Positions 22,075-30,427 of a DNA stretch of 64,000 bases are shown here, piece after piece (positions within the stretch are counted from its first letter, which is position 1; each line of letters opens with the position of its first letter). The stretch is from Sulfurospirillum oryzae. GTDB lineage: Bacteria; Campylobacterota; Campylobacteria; Campylobacterales; Sulfurospirillaceae. A program made the position numbers and the translations under genes. The DNA lies in NCBI RefSeq assembly GCF_025770725.1, contig NZ_JANZKZ010000001.1:806001-870000 (forward strand), in the 5' to 3' direction. The notes beneath the pieces were generated by a model, which was given only the letters and a program-made list of their open reading frames with translations, was not told where the DNA came from and ran no database searches.

Positions 22075-22359
22075 TTATTCACCTTTGGTATAGAAAAAAT
22101 CTCCATGAACAGACTCATTTTTGATTTTTTTAGTCGCACTCGCTTTGAGCGCATCGTAACGTGCAACATCTATTTTTTGCTCGCCCATTGTTGCGTTTTT
22201 ATCTTTGCCAGAAACTTCCGCATTGAGCACTTCACACTCTTTTTTAGTCAATCTCTTTTTGAGAAGTAGTGCCAACTCTTCATCGCTTTTGGTCAGTGGA
22301 CGCTTGTCGCCCATGACCATTAAAATGATTTTTCTAGCTTCCAATTCGTTTAATTTCAT
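22075..22359 (-). CDS. Small protein coupled to the formate dehydrogenase gene
   Basis: 94 residues, charged and helical (MKLNELEARKIILMVMGD...), no cysteine pairs, no signal peptide. It ends 2 nt before the dehydrogenase ATG, so the two are translationally coupled, which suggests a subunit, maturation or chaperone role for that enzyme. AGAGGG precedes the ATG. I do not recognise the family. Confidence 0.75.
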   Translation of the reverse strand: MKLNELEARKIILMVMGDKRPLTKSDEELALLLKKRLTKKECEVLNAEVSGKDKNATMGEQKIDVARYDALKASATKKIKNESVHGDFFYTKGE

Positions 22360-22444
22360 GTTGCCCTCTTCAAGTTATTGCGCGTATTATAGCCTAACGA
22401 AACTTTTGCTATACTCACCTTTATTTGTTACATAAAGGTTAACC

Positions 22445-23017
22445 ATGATTATCTACATTCACGGATTTGGCTCGAGCGGAGAGGCGAGTAAAGCAAAAAT
22501 GCTTCGTGCTTATTGCCAAGAAAATAAAATTCGCTTTATTGCACCATCACTGCCTACAATTCCAGATCTTGCGATTAAAACGCTGAGTGAGCTTATCGAA
22601 TCTTATCAGGACAATGAACCTGTATACCTCATGGGTTCATCACTTGGTGGCTATTATTCGCTTTATCTCAGCGATAAATACAATCTTAAAGCGGTACTGA
22701 TTAATCCTGCGGTGAATGCACCTGAAACACTACAGCGAGCAATTGGACATGGGGTGAATTACTATGACAACTCTGCATACGAATGGAATGAGTCACATCT
22801 TGAGATGCTTGAAAGCTATGAGATTGAAGAGCCAAATCTTGAAAACCTATTCGTTCTGCTTCAACAAGGCGATGAGGTGCTAGACTACGAAGAGGCGCTT
22901 GACTTTTTAGAGGGCGCTAAAATGGTTGTCGAAGAGGGTGGCAATCACAGCTTTGAAGGTCTGGATCGCCACTTAGAAGGGATTAAACGCTTTTTCGGCG
23001 TCGCTTTAAAATTGTAA
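22445..23017 (+). CDS. YqiA/YcfP-family alpha/beta-fold esterase
   Basis: 190 residues of a small alpha/beta hydrolase. HGFGSSGEASKA near residue 6, nucleophile elbow GSSLGGYYS (Ser ~70), acid in QQGDEVLDYEEA (~143) and catalytic His in GGNHSFEG (~172). Most like the UPF0227/YqiA esterase family, cytoplasmic. Natural substrate unknown. AAAGG is 6-7 nt before the ATG. Its end overlaps the convergent transporter gene by 35 nt. Confidence 0.85.
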   Translation: MIIYIHGFGSSGEASKAKMLRAYCQENKIRFIAPSLPTIPDLAIKTLSELIESYQDNEPVYLMGSSLGGYYSLYLSDKYNLKAVLINPAVNAPETLQRAIGHGVNYYDNSAYEWNESHLEMLESYEIEEPNLENLFVLLQQGDEVLDYEEALDFLEGAKMVVEEGGNHSFEGLDRHLEGIKRFFGVALKL

Positions 23018-23879
23018 TATTGTTGAGCCGTTTTACCGCCCACAATGAAAGCAGTGTACCTAAAATAATAAAGAGGTCGATTTTCTCGTCCAAAAAGAGC
23101 ACACTAAGTATAATTGCTGAAAACGGCACCAAAAAGACAAACGAACTTACCTCTGCCGCGCCTAGTTTTTCAATGCCTAAAAAATAGATGGTATTGGCAA
23201 ATGTCGTTGCGGCAAAGGCGATAAGGGCGAGATTGAGCCAAAAGATGCTATCGAGCGTATCATAAGCGATGGTGCTAGGTTCGACAAAAAAGAGCCACAC
23301 TAACGCAACCGTGACAACGTACATGTAAAACGTAAAGACAATAGGCGAGATTTTGGTTGATTTGGAGCTTAAGATAGTCAAACCCGCCCACGAAATCGCC
23401 GCTAAAATAAAGTAGAGATTTTGAATAACCAGTATGTGCTCTTTATCAAACGTCCAGACATGAAGCATTGTTAAAACGCCTGCCGCTCCGAGTGCGAGTG
23501 AAAAAGTGTCTTTGCGTGTCATCTTTTTACTTCCCATAAGCGCTAATATCAAAAACGTCATCACGGGAATCATCGGCGTGACCATCGCACTTCCAAGCGA
23601 AGCTGTGCCATATTTGGTACCAAAATAAAAAAAGTTCATATACGCAATGAGTGTTATTGAGGTCAAAACGACCAAACCAAAGCTTTTGAGGTCGATTTTA
23701 AAGGAACGTTTTAGTCCGATGATGATGGGCACCATCGTCACCGCTGTAATGCCAAAACGCAAGAAAATCATCTCGTACGCACCGATGTAATGTCCTATGA
23801 TTTTGACATTGACCCACGAGCCACCCCATGCGACCATTGAGAGAAAAAGTAAAAAGAAAAAAAGATTTTTATTTGCCAT
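22983..23879 (-). CDS. EamA/DMT-family membrane transporter
   Basis: 298 residues with ten hydrophobic spans in two EamA repeats, starting MANKNLFFFLLFLSMVAWGG, with the family's WG(G)SW segment. Drug/metabolite transporter superfamily, usually exporting amino acids, nucleobases or drugs; substrate unknown. AAGGAG precedes the ATG. It lies 36 nt downstream of the AraC regulator gene in the same direction, so they may be cotranscribed and the regulator may control the exporter. Confidence 0.85.
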   Translation of the reverse strand: MANKNLFFFLLFLSMVAWGGSWVNVKIIGHYIGAYEMIFLRFGITAVTMVPIIIGLKRSFKIDLKSFGLVVLTSITLIAYMNFFYFGTKYGTASLGSAMVTPMIPVMTFLILALMGSKKMTRKDTFSLALGAAGVLTMLHVWTFDKEHILVIQNLYFILAAISWAGLTILSSKSTKISPIVFTFYMYVVTVALVWLFFVEPSTIAYDTLDSIFWLNLALIAFAATTFANTIYFLGIEKLGAAEVSSFVFLVPFSAIILSVLFLDEKIDLFIILGTLLSLWAVKRLNNITILKRRRKSV

Positions 23880-23915
23880 GGTAACTCCTTGGCGCGAAGT
23901 GTACTCTTTTTGGTT

Positions 23916-24716
23916 TTATTTATATAGAATAAAATTGCTTTTTTGAAGCAGAGTTTTGGGCGAATAACCGTAAATTTTACGAAAAGAGCGGATAAAATGC
24001 GACTGGTCGCTAAAGCCCGCATGAAGCCCTGCGAGAGCAAGTGATTCACCCTCTAAAACAAGCTCTTTTGCTCTATGGATGCGCTCTGCAATGATGTATT
24101 GATGCGGCGTTAGACCCGTATGATTCTTAAAAAGCCTTAGAAAATGGTACTTGCTCACCATTGCTGCTTCGGAGAGGTTTTCTAGTGAAATCTCCGTATC
24201 CAAATATTCATGGATATATTCAACCGCCATTGACATGGTGTTTTTTTCTTTACATGCAAAAGGATAAGGCGTGGCTAAACGTGTATAGTTGGCTATGAGA
24301 TATGAAAGTGCATTGATAAGTTTAGACTCCGTAACCATCGCCTCTTCATGCGTATAAACACTGCGAAAAAAAGAGACTAACCGCCTGTAAAGTTCATCAT
24401 CTTGGATGATGTGCTTCTCAAAAACAGGCATCTTTTTTTCTCCATACATCTGTTCATAAAGATTGCTCAAAAGTTCAACATTGGGGTAAAAGTTGGTGTA
24501 TTGCCATGCGTGAGAGTCACCACAATGCACCTCCCCTGGGTTAATCACGCGTGTGGAGTATTGATACGCGAGGGTCGTTTTGTGCTCATGTATGGACTTA
24601 AAAATGCCATCGTGCGTCAGTCCAATAGTGTAAGTGTCGTGAAAATGGTTGGTAAATTTACCATTGGAGTTGGTGATATTCTCAAAAATAGTATCACTGA
24701 GAAGAGATGCTTTCAT
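23916..24716 (-). CDS. AraC-family transcriptional regulator
   Basis: N-terminal cupin-like AraC ligand domain (FHDTYTIGLTHDG, ~16-30) followed by two helix-turn-helices at the C-terminus (ENLSEAAMVSKYHFLRLFK and AGLHAGFSDQSHFIRSFRK). ATG 24716 gives 266 residues; the frame also opens at TTG 24734. A TATACT lies only ~10 nt before the ATG, so a leaderless transcript is possible. It is the upstream neighbour of the EamA exporter, its likely target. Confidence 0.88.
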   Translation of the reverse strand: MKASLLSDTIFENITNSNGKFTNHFHDTYTIGLTHDGIFKSIHEHKTTLAYQYSTRVINPGEVHCGDSHAWQYTNFYPNVELLSNLYEQMYGEKKMPVFEKHIIQDDELYRRLVSFFRSVYTHEEAMVTESKLINALSYLIANYTRLATPYPFACKEKNTMSMAVEYIHEYLDTEISLENLSEAAMVSKYHFLRLFKNHTGLTPHQYIIAERIHRAKELVLEGESLALAGLHAGFSDQSHFIRSFRKIYGYSPKTLLQKSNFILYK

Positions 24717-24767
24717 GGCAAAAGTATAACGCAATTTTACATGTAAAAATAGTACAAAATTGCGCGC

Positions 24768-25166
24768 TTAGTACCGTGTAAATTTAACTGCTTGTGCTTT
24801 GCCCTCAATGCCACTTAAGCGATTCCATGAAGCACCAAGTTTTGTATAGCGTACATAGATGAGCGCATCAGCACCTTTTTTGAGCGCTTCTTCTTTCAGT
24901 TTGGCTTCAACGGCTTCTTGTTTTGGCTCTTCGCCCCACGGGTTGATTTTGGTCACACTTGCACTCACTTCACCAAGACTGGCATAAGGTCGATCGGTGA
25001 TGTCAAGCTCGTACATCAAGATATTATTTGGAAGTGCTATCTTTACTTCAGAAACAACCGGAGCAGGTGTAGTTGGTGCTTTTTGACTCCAAAAATCATA
25101 GTTGAAACTCATGCTACATCCTGAGAAAAAGCCTAAACACATTAGCATTGCTACCCACTGTTTCAT
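24768..25166 (-). CDS. Predicted lipoprotein, unknown function
   Basis: 132 residues. Signal peptide MKQWVAMLMCLGFFSGC ends in a lipobox (FSGC), so it should be lipidated at Cys17 and anchored in an outer or inner membrane leaflet. The mature part is a small alpha/beta domain (PNNILMYELDITDRPY ... KKGADALIYVRY) resembling heavy-metal-binding YbjQ-like or DUF4156-type modules, but I cannot assign it firmly. AAGGAG is 6 nt before ATG 25166. Confidence 0.75.
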   Translation of the reverse strand: MKQWVAMLMCLGFFSGCSMSFNYDFWSQKAPTTPAPVVSEVKIALPNNILMYELDITDRPYASLGEVSASVTKINPWGEEPKQEAVEAKLKEEALKKGADALIYVRYTKLGASWNRLSGIEGKAQAVKFTRY

Positions 25167-25229
25167 CACACACTCCTTAAAAGATAGGCAAAGTTTACCA
25201 TTTTTAGCGTTACATGTAAAATTTTGATC

Positions 25230-25240
25230 TATAATATAAT
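25230..25240 (+). promoter_or_regulatory. Probable promoter of the AmmeMemoRadiSam operon
   Basis: Two overlapping TATAAT hexamers (25230-25235 and 25235-25240) lie 18-23 bp before the first ATG, followed by AAAGGAGG (25246-25253). A palindrome copy (25210-25219) sits just upstream of the -10. Confidence 0.6.
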
Positions 25241-25257
25241 TTTACAAAGGAGGCACC

Positions 25258-25800
25258 ATGCAAAATGTGATCCTAGATATTGCTAAACAAGCTATCCATG
25301 ATAGTTTTAACCACACTTCCACAATCGATACGAAGGCACTATTGGAGTGCTATCCCGAACTCTCTAAGCCTAAAGCGACCTTTGTCACCCTTACGCTTGA
25401 TCATCAACTGCGTGGGTGTATTGGCTCGCTCATTGCGCACCGACCACTTTTAGATGACCTCATTCACAACGCCCAAGCTGCAGCTTTTGAAGACCCACGT
25501 TTTTATCCGCTGAGTCCTGAAGAGTTTTCGCGCGTACATATCGAAGTTTCACTTTTGAGTGAACCAGAAGTCGTCGTATACTCTGACATTGAAGACCTTA
25601 AAAGCAAGGTTACCGTGGGCGTTGATGGTATTATCCTCCAAAGAGGGTCTCGTAAAGCGACATTTTTACCGCAAGTTTGGGAGCAACTGCCAACATTTGA
25701 GCTTTTCTTTTCACATCTATGCCAAAAAGCAGGATTAGAGTCTGGTTGTCTAGAAAGTCATCCTGACATCTGGCACTATAGAGTTGAAAAGGTGAAATAA
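25258..25800 (+). CDS. AmmeMemoRadiSam system protein A (AMMECR1 family)
   Basis: 180-residue AMMECR1-domain protein with the invariant LRGCIGSL motif (~57-64), the family's conserved nucleophile-like cysteine loop. First gene of the three-gene AmmeMemoRadiSam set. AAAGGAGG precedes the ATG. Its stop overlaps the radical SAM ATG by one base (TAATG). The AMMECR1 domain has no established reaction in bacteria; the fixed gene trio implies it acts with the radical SAM and Memo-type proteins, perhaps in modifying a metabolite, protein or RNA. Confidence 0.93.
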   Translation: MQNVILDIAKQAIHDSFNHTSTIDTKALLECYPELSKPKATFVTLTLDHQLRGCIGSLIAHRPLLDDLIHNAQAAAFEDPRFYPLSPEEFSRVHIEVSLLSEPEVVVYSDIEDLKSKVTVGVDGIILQRGSRKATFLPQVWEQLPTFELFFSHLCQKAGLESGCLESHPDIWHYRVEKVK

Positions 25801-26789
25801 TGCACTATTTTAAGGCTGAAGGAGCACGACTTGTTTGCCTTTTATGTGCGCATTATTGCCATCTTAAAGAAGGGCAAGTGGGCATTTGTGGTGTCAACAA
25901 AAATGTTGATGGCGCCATTCAAAACCTTGTTTACGGCTATCCTGTAGCCATGCACGTTGATCCTGTGGAAAAGAAACCACTGTATCATTTTTTACCCGAT
26001 TCTAGAGCTTTTTCTCTTGGAACGATCGGGTGTAATTTTAAATGCCCTTTCTGTCAAAACTGGAGTATTTCGCAAGAAAAATCTTTACATGTAACAGAGT
26101 ATTTTGCCCCTTTGCAAATTGTTGAAATGGCACTCAAATACGAATGTGCTTCCATCGCTTACACCTACAATGAGCCCACTATTTTCTACCCCTATGCCAA
26201 AGATATTGCTCTTTTAGCCCATGAAAAAGGCATCAAAAACATCTTCGTTACCAATGGATTTGAATCTAGCGAAGTGATTGATGATATGGTAGGCATTATT
26301 GATGCTGCCAATGTTGACCTCAAATCCTTTAACCACGACTACTACAAAAAAGAGCTTGGAGGAGGGCTAGAAGCCATCTTGGAAAACCTCAAACACTTCA
26401 AGCGTAACGGCATTTGGATCGAAGTCACTACACTTATTGTTCCTACGAAAAATGACTCGGATGCTGAACTCACCTCCATCGCATCGTTTATTGCCAAAGA
26501 GCTTGGAGAGCAAACACCTTGGCACATCAGTGCCTTTCATCCTGATTATCACGAGCAGGGACTTCCAGCAACTTCTATCGAAACACTTAAACGCGCCGAA
26601 GCCATTGGACAAAGTGCTGGATTAAAACACATCTACATCGGCAATGTCGGACTTGAAAACCCAACAAGATGTGTTACATGTAACACTGTTTTGATAGAGC
26701 GCAAACGCTTTGAAGTCATAGAAAACCATTTAGTAGAAGGATGCTGCCCAAAATGCAAAACCAAACTCGCAGGAGTTTTTGATGAATAA
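25800..26789 (+). CDS. AmmeMemoRadiSam system radical SAM enzyme
   Basis: 329-residue radical SAM protein. The canonical cluster motif is CNFKCPFC (~78-85, preceded by GTIG). There are extra cysteines at the N-terminus (CLLCAHYCHLKEGQVGICG), as in PFL-activase-like relatives, and a C-terminal zinc-type motif (RCVTCNTVLIE...GCCPKCKTKL). Overlaps both neighbours, so the trio is tightly coupled. Two palindrome copies lie inside (26085 read Leu-His-Val, 26674 read Thr-Cys); the second encodes one cysteine of the C-terminal metal motif. Confidence 0.95.
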   Translation: MHYFKAEGARLVCLLCAHYCHLKEGQVGICGVNKNVDGAIQNLVYGYPVAMHVDPVEKKPLYHFLPDSRAFSLGTIGCNFKCPFCQNWSISQEKSLHVTEYFAPLQIVEMALKYECASIAYTYNEPTIFYPYAKDIALLAHEKGIKNIFVTNGFESSEVIDDMVGIIDAANVDLKSFNHDYYKKELGGGLEAILENLKHFKRNGIWIEVTTLIVPTKNDSDAELTSIASFIAKELGEQTPWHISAFHPDYHEQGLPATSIETLKRAEAIGQSAGLKHIYIGNVGLENPTRCVTCNTVLIERKRFEVIENHLVEGCCPKCKTKLAGVFDE

Positions 26790-27576
26790 ATATCGCAAGT
26801 CTGCCGTTGCTGGCATGTTTTATCCCGATAGTTGCAGTGACATCAAACACTACATCGCGCACTTTACCAAAGAGATGCCCGAGTTAACCCTTGATGTTTT
26901 ACCACGTTCCCTCATCGTACCCCATGCGGGCTATGTTTACAGTGGCTATACCGCCAATCTTGCCTTCCATTACGCCGCTTCAAAACGCCCTGACATTGAA
27001 CGGGTGGTCGTCCTTGGTCCAAGCCATCGTGTTTACGTCGCAGGCGCTTCCATCGCTCTTTTTGAGGCATACCATACGCCTTGTGGTGAGCTTGAAATCG
27101 ACTTAACGTATAGTCATGCGCTTGCGAAGAAATTTGCCTTTTTAGACTTTCTACCCAGTGCGCACGAAGAACACTCCACCGAAGTGCAAATGCCCTTCAT
27201 TTACCACTATTTCAGACATGCAAAAGTCGTTGAAATCGTCTATGGCGACATCACTCACACTGAACTTTCACAGCTCATCGACGATGTGCTTCAAGATGAA
27301 AAAACGCTTCTGGTTATCAGCACCGATCTTAGCCATTTTTACACACAAGTGCAAGCCAATAAGCTCGATAATCTCTGCATAAATGCCATCTCACACCTTG
27401 ACCTTCACGCCCTTTCTCATGGTTGTGAAGCGTGTGGAATTACAGGCGTCAAAGCAATGATACAAAGTGCGCTCAATCATAATTTCCAAGCCCATTTTTT
27501 AGACTATCGCACCAGCTTTGCACGCACAGGCGATGATAGCCGAGTCGTTGGTTACACGTCGTTTGCACTGGGATGA
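26782..27576 (+). CDS. AmmeMemoRadiSam system protein B (Memo family)
   Basis: 264 residues. Memo/LigB-like metal-binding fold with conserved positions visible: His in VPHAGYVYSG, His in GPSHRVYV, Asp and His in STDLSHFY, and Cys in GCEACGITG. ATG 26782 has AGGAG 6 nt upstream and overlaps the radical SAM stop by 8 nt; the TTG at 26779 is less likely. Relatives include human MEMO1 and extradiol dioxygenase-type enzymes. Reaction unknown. Confidence 0.93.
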   Translation: MNKYRKSAVAGMFYPDSCSDIKHYIAHFTKEMPELTLDVLPRSLIVPHAGYVYSGYTANLAFHYAASKRPDIERVVVLGPSHRVYVAGASIALFEAYHTPCGELEIDLTYSHALAKKFAFLDFLPSAHEEHSTEVQMPFIYHYFRHAKVVEIVYGDITHTELSQLIDDVLQDEKTLLVISTDLSHFYTQVQANKLDNLCINAISHLDLHALSHGCEACGITGVKAMIQSALNHNFQAHFLDYRTSFARTGDDSRVVGYTSFALG

Positions 27577-27676
27577 TATCACATCCTTTCTTCTTCACAT
27601 TTTCTCACTTTAGCAATTTAGGAAAAGAAATAAAAACCTAAAAAAAGTATGATTGTGCCAACAAAAGGATAATAAT

Positions 27677-28534
27677 ATGAGTCTTGAAAATACGACAATA
27701 CATCAAATCAAAAAAGTAATTTGTTTTGTGGAAAAACACCTTAACGATGATTTAGATGTCGCTACTTTGTCACAAATTGCTGGATACAGCCATTTTCACT
27801 TTTGTCGGCTTTTTAAACTTTATACAGGTGAATCCATAGGAGTATTTATAAGACGCCTAAAGCTTGAAAAAGCAGCCTTTGCAATGGTCGATAAAAACAA
27901 ATCTATCACCGACATAGCAATAGCAGCAGGATACGATACCCCGAGTGGTTTTTATAAAGCATTCAATGAGTTTTTTGGTTATGCACCTAGCGAGCATAAA
28001 AGACAAAAACATATAGCATTGAAAAAAATAAAAGGAGCTACAATGCTAGAACCAAAAATCGTTACACGTGAAGCGATCAACACTATTAGATGTCGAAGAA
28101 TAGGAGCTTACAATACCAGTACGAAAGAAGCATGGGGAACACTCTGCACACTCTTACAAGAGTATGCCATTAAAAATAATCTACCTAACATGCTGAGTGA
28201 TGATAAACAAGAAGCTATAGGAATAGGGTATGATGACCCAACCATCACCGCACCTGAAAAGATAAGATATGAAGCATGTCTCAGTTTTGAAAAGACGTAT
28301 GAAAATCTTCCTGAAGGACTTAGTCAGAACCTCATTGAAGGTGGAAGATTTGCCTCTTTGCTTCACAAAGGAAGTTACAATAATATGTATGATTCTTGGA
28401 TGAAGCTCTATTCGTGGGTCACCGAGCAAGGCTTAGAACTCAGGGAGAACAACCTGTTTGAGAAATATCTCAATGATCCAACCTACACATCTGAAGCATT
28501 ACTTGAGACAGAGTTGTTTCTTCCCATCCGATAA
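27677..28534 (+). CDS. AraC-family regulator with GyrI-like ligand domain (copy 1)
   Basis: N-terminal pair of AraC helix-turn-helices (residues ~10-110: LDVATLSQIAGYSHFHFCRL, ITDIAIAAGYDTPSGFYKAF) joined to a C-terminal GyrI/effector-binding domain (~125-285), the Rob/SoxS-like-plus-GyrI layout. ATG 27677 has AAGGA 7 nt upstream. It resembles the regulator at 28995-29840 along its full length, so the two are paralogues, converging on an NTF2-like gene. Effector unknown; such proteins often sense amphipathic toxins. Confidence 0.88.
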   Translation: MSLENTTIHQIKKVICFVEKHLNDDLDVATLSQIAGYSHFHFCRLFKLYTGESIGVFIRRLKLEKAAFAMVDKNKSITDIAIAAGYDTPSGFYKAFNEFFGYAPSEHKRQKHIALKKIKGATMLEPKIVTREAINTIRCRRIGAYNTSTKEAWGTLCTLLQEYAIKNNLPNMLSDDKQEAIGIGYDDPTITAPEKIRYEACLSFEKTYENLPEGLSQNLIEGGRFASLLHKGSYNNMYDSWMKLYSWVTEQGLELRENNLFEKYLNDPTYTSEALLETELFLPIR

Positions 28535-28556
28535 GCCACTATCTTTAGCGGCTTAT
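28531..28556. terminator. Terminator between the AraC/GyrI gene and the NTF2-like gene
   Basis: ATAAGCC / GGCTTAT arms; the left arm contains the stop codon of the regulator. It sits exactly between two convergent stop codons and probably serves both. Confidence 0.55.
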
Positions 28557-28961
28557 CTAGCAAGGATAAGCTGAATACTGATCAGCGACAGCCCACCATT
28601 GACCATTTTCTTTGACAAAAAAGAACATATCGCGTCCGCCAAGATCAACCTTGTGTCCGCCCATATCAAATGACATATCAAAATTATAGGCAACCACCGC
28701 AGAATCACCATAGACGTGAATCACAGGGTCAATCTCTTCCCACCGATGTATCGTGGCAGCTTGCGCAAAGCCTTTCCAACCTTCTAAGCACATCGCCCGA
28801 CCTTCACGGCGGTATCGATCTGTTGCGGTAATAGCGATCATATCGCGATGAAAATAGTTGACCAAATCATCGGGATTGCCTTTCGTCCACGCATCATTCA
28901 AAGCGCGTACCGTTGTCCAAATCTCTTGTTTTATCGGATCATCAAATGCTACTATTGCCAC
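28557..28961 (-). CDS. NTF2-like (SnoaL/DUF4440-type) protein
   Basis: 134 residues of the NTF2-like fold: LNDAWTKGNPDDLVNYFHRDMIAI near the start and HVYGDSAVVAYNFDMSF in the middle. GTG 28961 has AAGGAG 7 nt upstream; the frame opens at ATG 28979, but that lies before the ribosome site. The fold is used for small-molecule binding or catalysis; no catalytic residues can be assigned. It is 33 nt downstream of the AraC/GyrI regulator and probably controlled by it. Confidence 0.78.
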   Translation of the reverse strand: MAIVAFDDPIKQEIWTTVRALNDAWTKGNPDDLVNYFHRDMIAITATDRYRREGRAMCLEGWKGFAQAATIHRWEEIDPVIHVYGDSAVVAYNFDMSFDMGGHKVDLGGRDMFFFVKENGQWWAVADQYSAYPC

Positions 28962-28994
28962 CTTCTCGCTCCTTAACATTTTTTATCCATTATT

Positions 28995-29840
28995 TTACTC
29001 TATCGGCACATAAATCTCCGTACGCAAATTCTCAGGCTTGGTGCGCCTTGGATCTCGGTTGAGGTACTTTTCAAAAAGAGGCTTGTCGCGTAGTTTCACG
29101 CCACTTTGAACCATCCACTGACCTATCTCATCATAGGTGGCTTTCAGATTTTCATACGCACCTTTATGCAAGAACACCGCAAACTTTCCACCCTCCATCA
29201 CCTTGCGAAAAACCTCGCCTTTTGGCTCAATACTCGCATCATCACAGCTAATACACGCATCGTAGCGAAGTAGGTCTGGCTCTATAAGGTTCGGATTGTC
29301 GTGCCCGATGCCAAAATGCATCGTCTCTTTGTCCATAATTTTTTTATGAAACTTCATTCTTTGCTCGTACACAAAAGGCATCAATACATTCCACGCTTCA
29401 CACGCTGAGGTTGCATACAAACCTGTTTTTCGCACATACAAAACCGTTATCGGCTCTAAATTCACCACTTTTGGCGACACCATCACAACTCCTTGTTTCG
29501 CTTTGAGCTGATCCGAAAAAGCCCTCGGACTCATCCCAAAATGTTTTTTAAACGCTTTGGTAAAGGAGGCATTGGTTTCATAGCCACTATCAAGGGCAAT
29601 CTGGGTAATTTTTGGTTCAATTTTAAGCTTCCACGTCGTTCTTTGAAGCCTGATGCGACGTATATAATCCCCAATATTTTCACCGCTCACAGCCTTAAAA
29701 ATTCTATGAAAATGATACTTCGAAAACCCCGCTACTTTGGCTAACTCTTCAAGACTCAGCTCTTGTGCGTAGTTGGCTTCAATGTAAAAGATAACCTTAT
29801 ACACACTGTGAATATAGTCCTCTTTGGTGATCTCTTTCAT
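28995..29840 (-). CDS. AraC-family regulator with GyrI-like ligand domain (copy 2)
   Basis: 281 residues, same architecture as the gene at 27677: AraC helix-turn-helices (LSLEELAKVAGFSKYHFHR, ITQIALDSGYETNASFTKAF) then GyrI-like domain ending RTEIYVPIE. The shared C-terminal phrase 'GG+FA.xLHKG.Y' and FEKYLN mark the two as paralogues, though clearly diverged. Ribosome site AGAGGGG precedes the ATG. Likely cotranscribed with the NTF2-like gene downstream. Confidence 0.88.
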   Translation of the reverse strand: MKEITKEDYIHSVYKVIFYIEANYAQELSLEELAKVAGFSKYHFHRIFKAVSGENIGDYIRRIRLQRTTWKLKIEPKITQIALDSGYETNASFTKAFKKHFGMSPRAFSDQLKAKQGVVMVSPKVVNLEPITVLYVRKTGLYATSACEAWNVLMPFVYEQRMKFHKKIMDKETMHFGIGHDNPNLIEPDLLRYDACISCDDASIEPKGEVFRKVMEGGKFAVFLHKGAYENLKATYDEIGQWMVQSGVKLRDKPLFEKYLNRDPRRTKPENLRTEIYVPIE

Positions 29841-29893
29841 AGCCCCTCTTTAAAACGTTTATGTGAAAGTGTAGAGTAATGGCGAAGTTAAAA

Positions 29894-30421
29894 CTACTCC
29901 GTGGTTGCTAAATTTGAAAATGCGTATAATCTTCCATTTTGAGGTGTTATCGTGTGATTGCCATAAAATCCACGTTTTTTCAGCACTTTGATGATCGTTT
30001 TCATCACAAAGCCATGTGAGATAATACACATATTTTTAGTTAAATCACATGTTTTGAAAAACTCATTTATTCTCTGAACAGTATCAATTCTATTTTCACC
30101 TTCTGACATATTAAAATACCACTGTATTCTAGCTATAACTAACCAAAGCCACGTGGGAAGGAGCAAAGAAGTTTTTATAAATACTTTTGCATCAACTTCT
30201 CTTACTAAATCACTTATCTGATACTTATGGCAAACAAAATCTGCTGTTTTTAGAGCTCTCATCTGGGATGAAACATAAACAATTTCAATATTAGGAAAAT
30301 CTACCTGTGTATAATGAAGATCAAAAGTATCATAATCTTTGACCCATTGTTCAAATTGGGCACTATTCATCCACGTTGTTGATGTATCTTTCACTTTAAA
30401 GTGACGCATCAGATAAATCAT
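29894..30421 (-). CDS. Histidine phosphatase family protein
   Basis: 175 residues. The catalytic motif MRHFKV replaces the usual RHG with RHF, and the second His is in ISHGFVMKTI. The proton-donor segment is less clear. Possibly a small-molecule or SixA-like phosphatase; substrate unknown. It starts 6 nt after the TetR gene in the same direction, so the two are cotranscribed. Codon use looks more AT-rich than its neighbours. Confidence 0.75.
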   Translation of the reverse strand: MIYLMRHFKVKDTSTTWMNSAQFEQWVKDYDTFDLHYTQVDFPNIEIVYVSSQMRALKTADFVCHKYQISDLVREVDAKVFIKTSLLLPTWLWLVIARIQWYFNMSEGENRIDTVQRINEFFKTCDLTKNMCIISHGFVMKTIIKVLKKRGFYGNHTITPQNGRLYAFSNLATTE

Positions 30422-30427
30422 GTAAAA

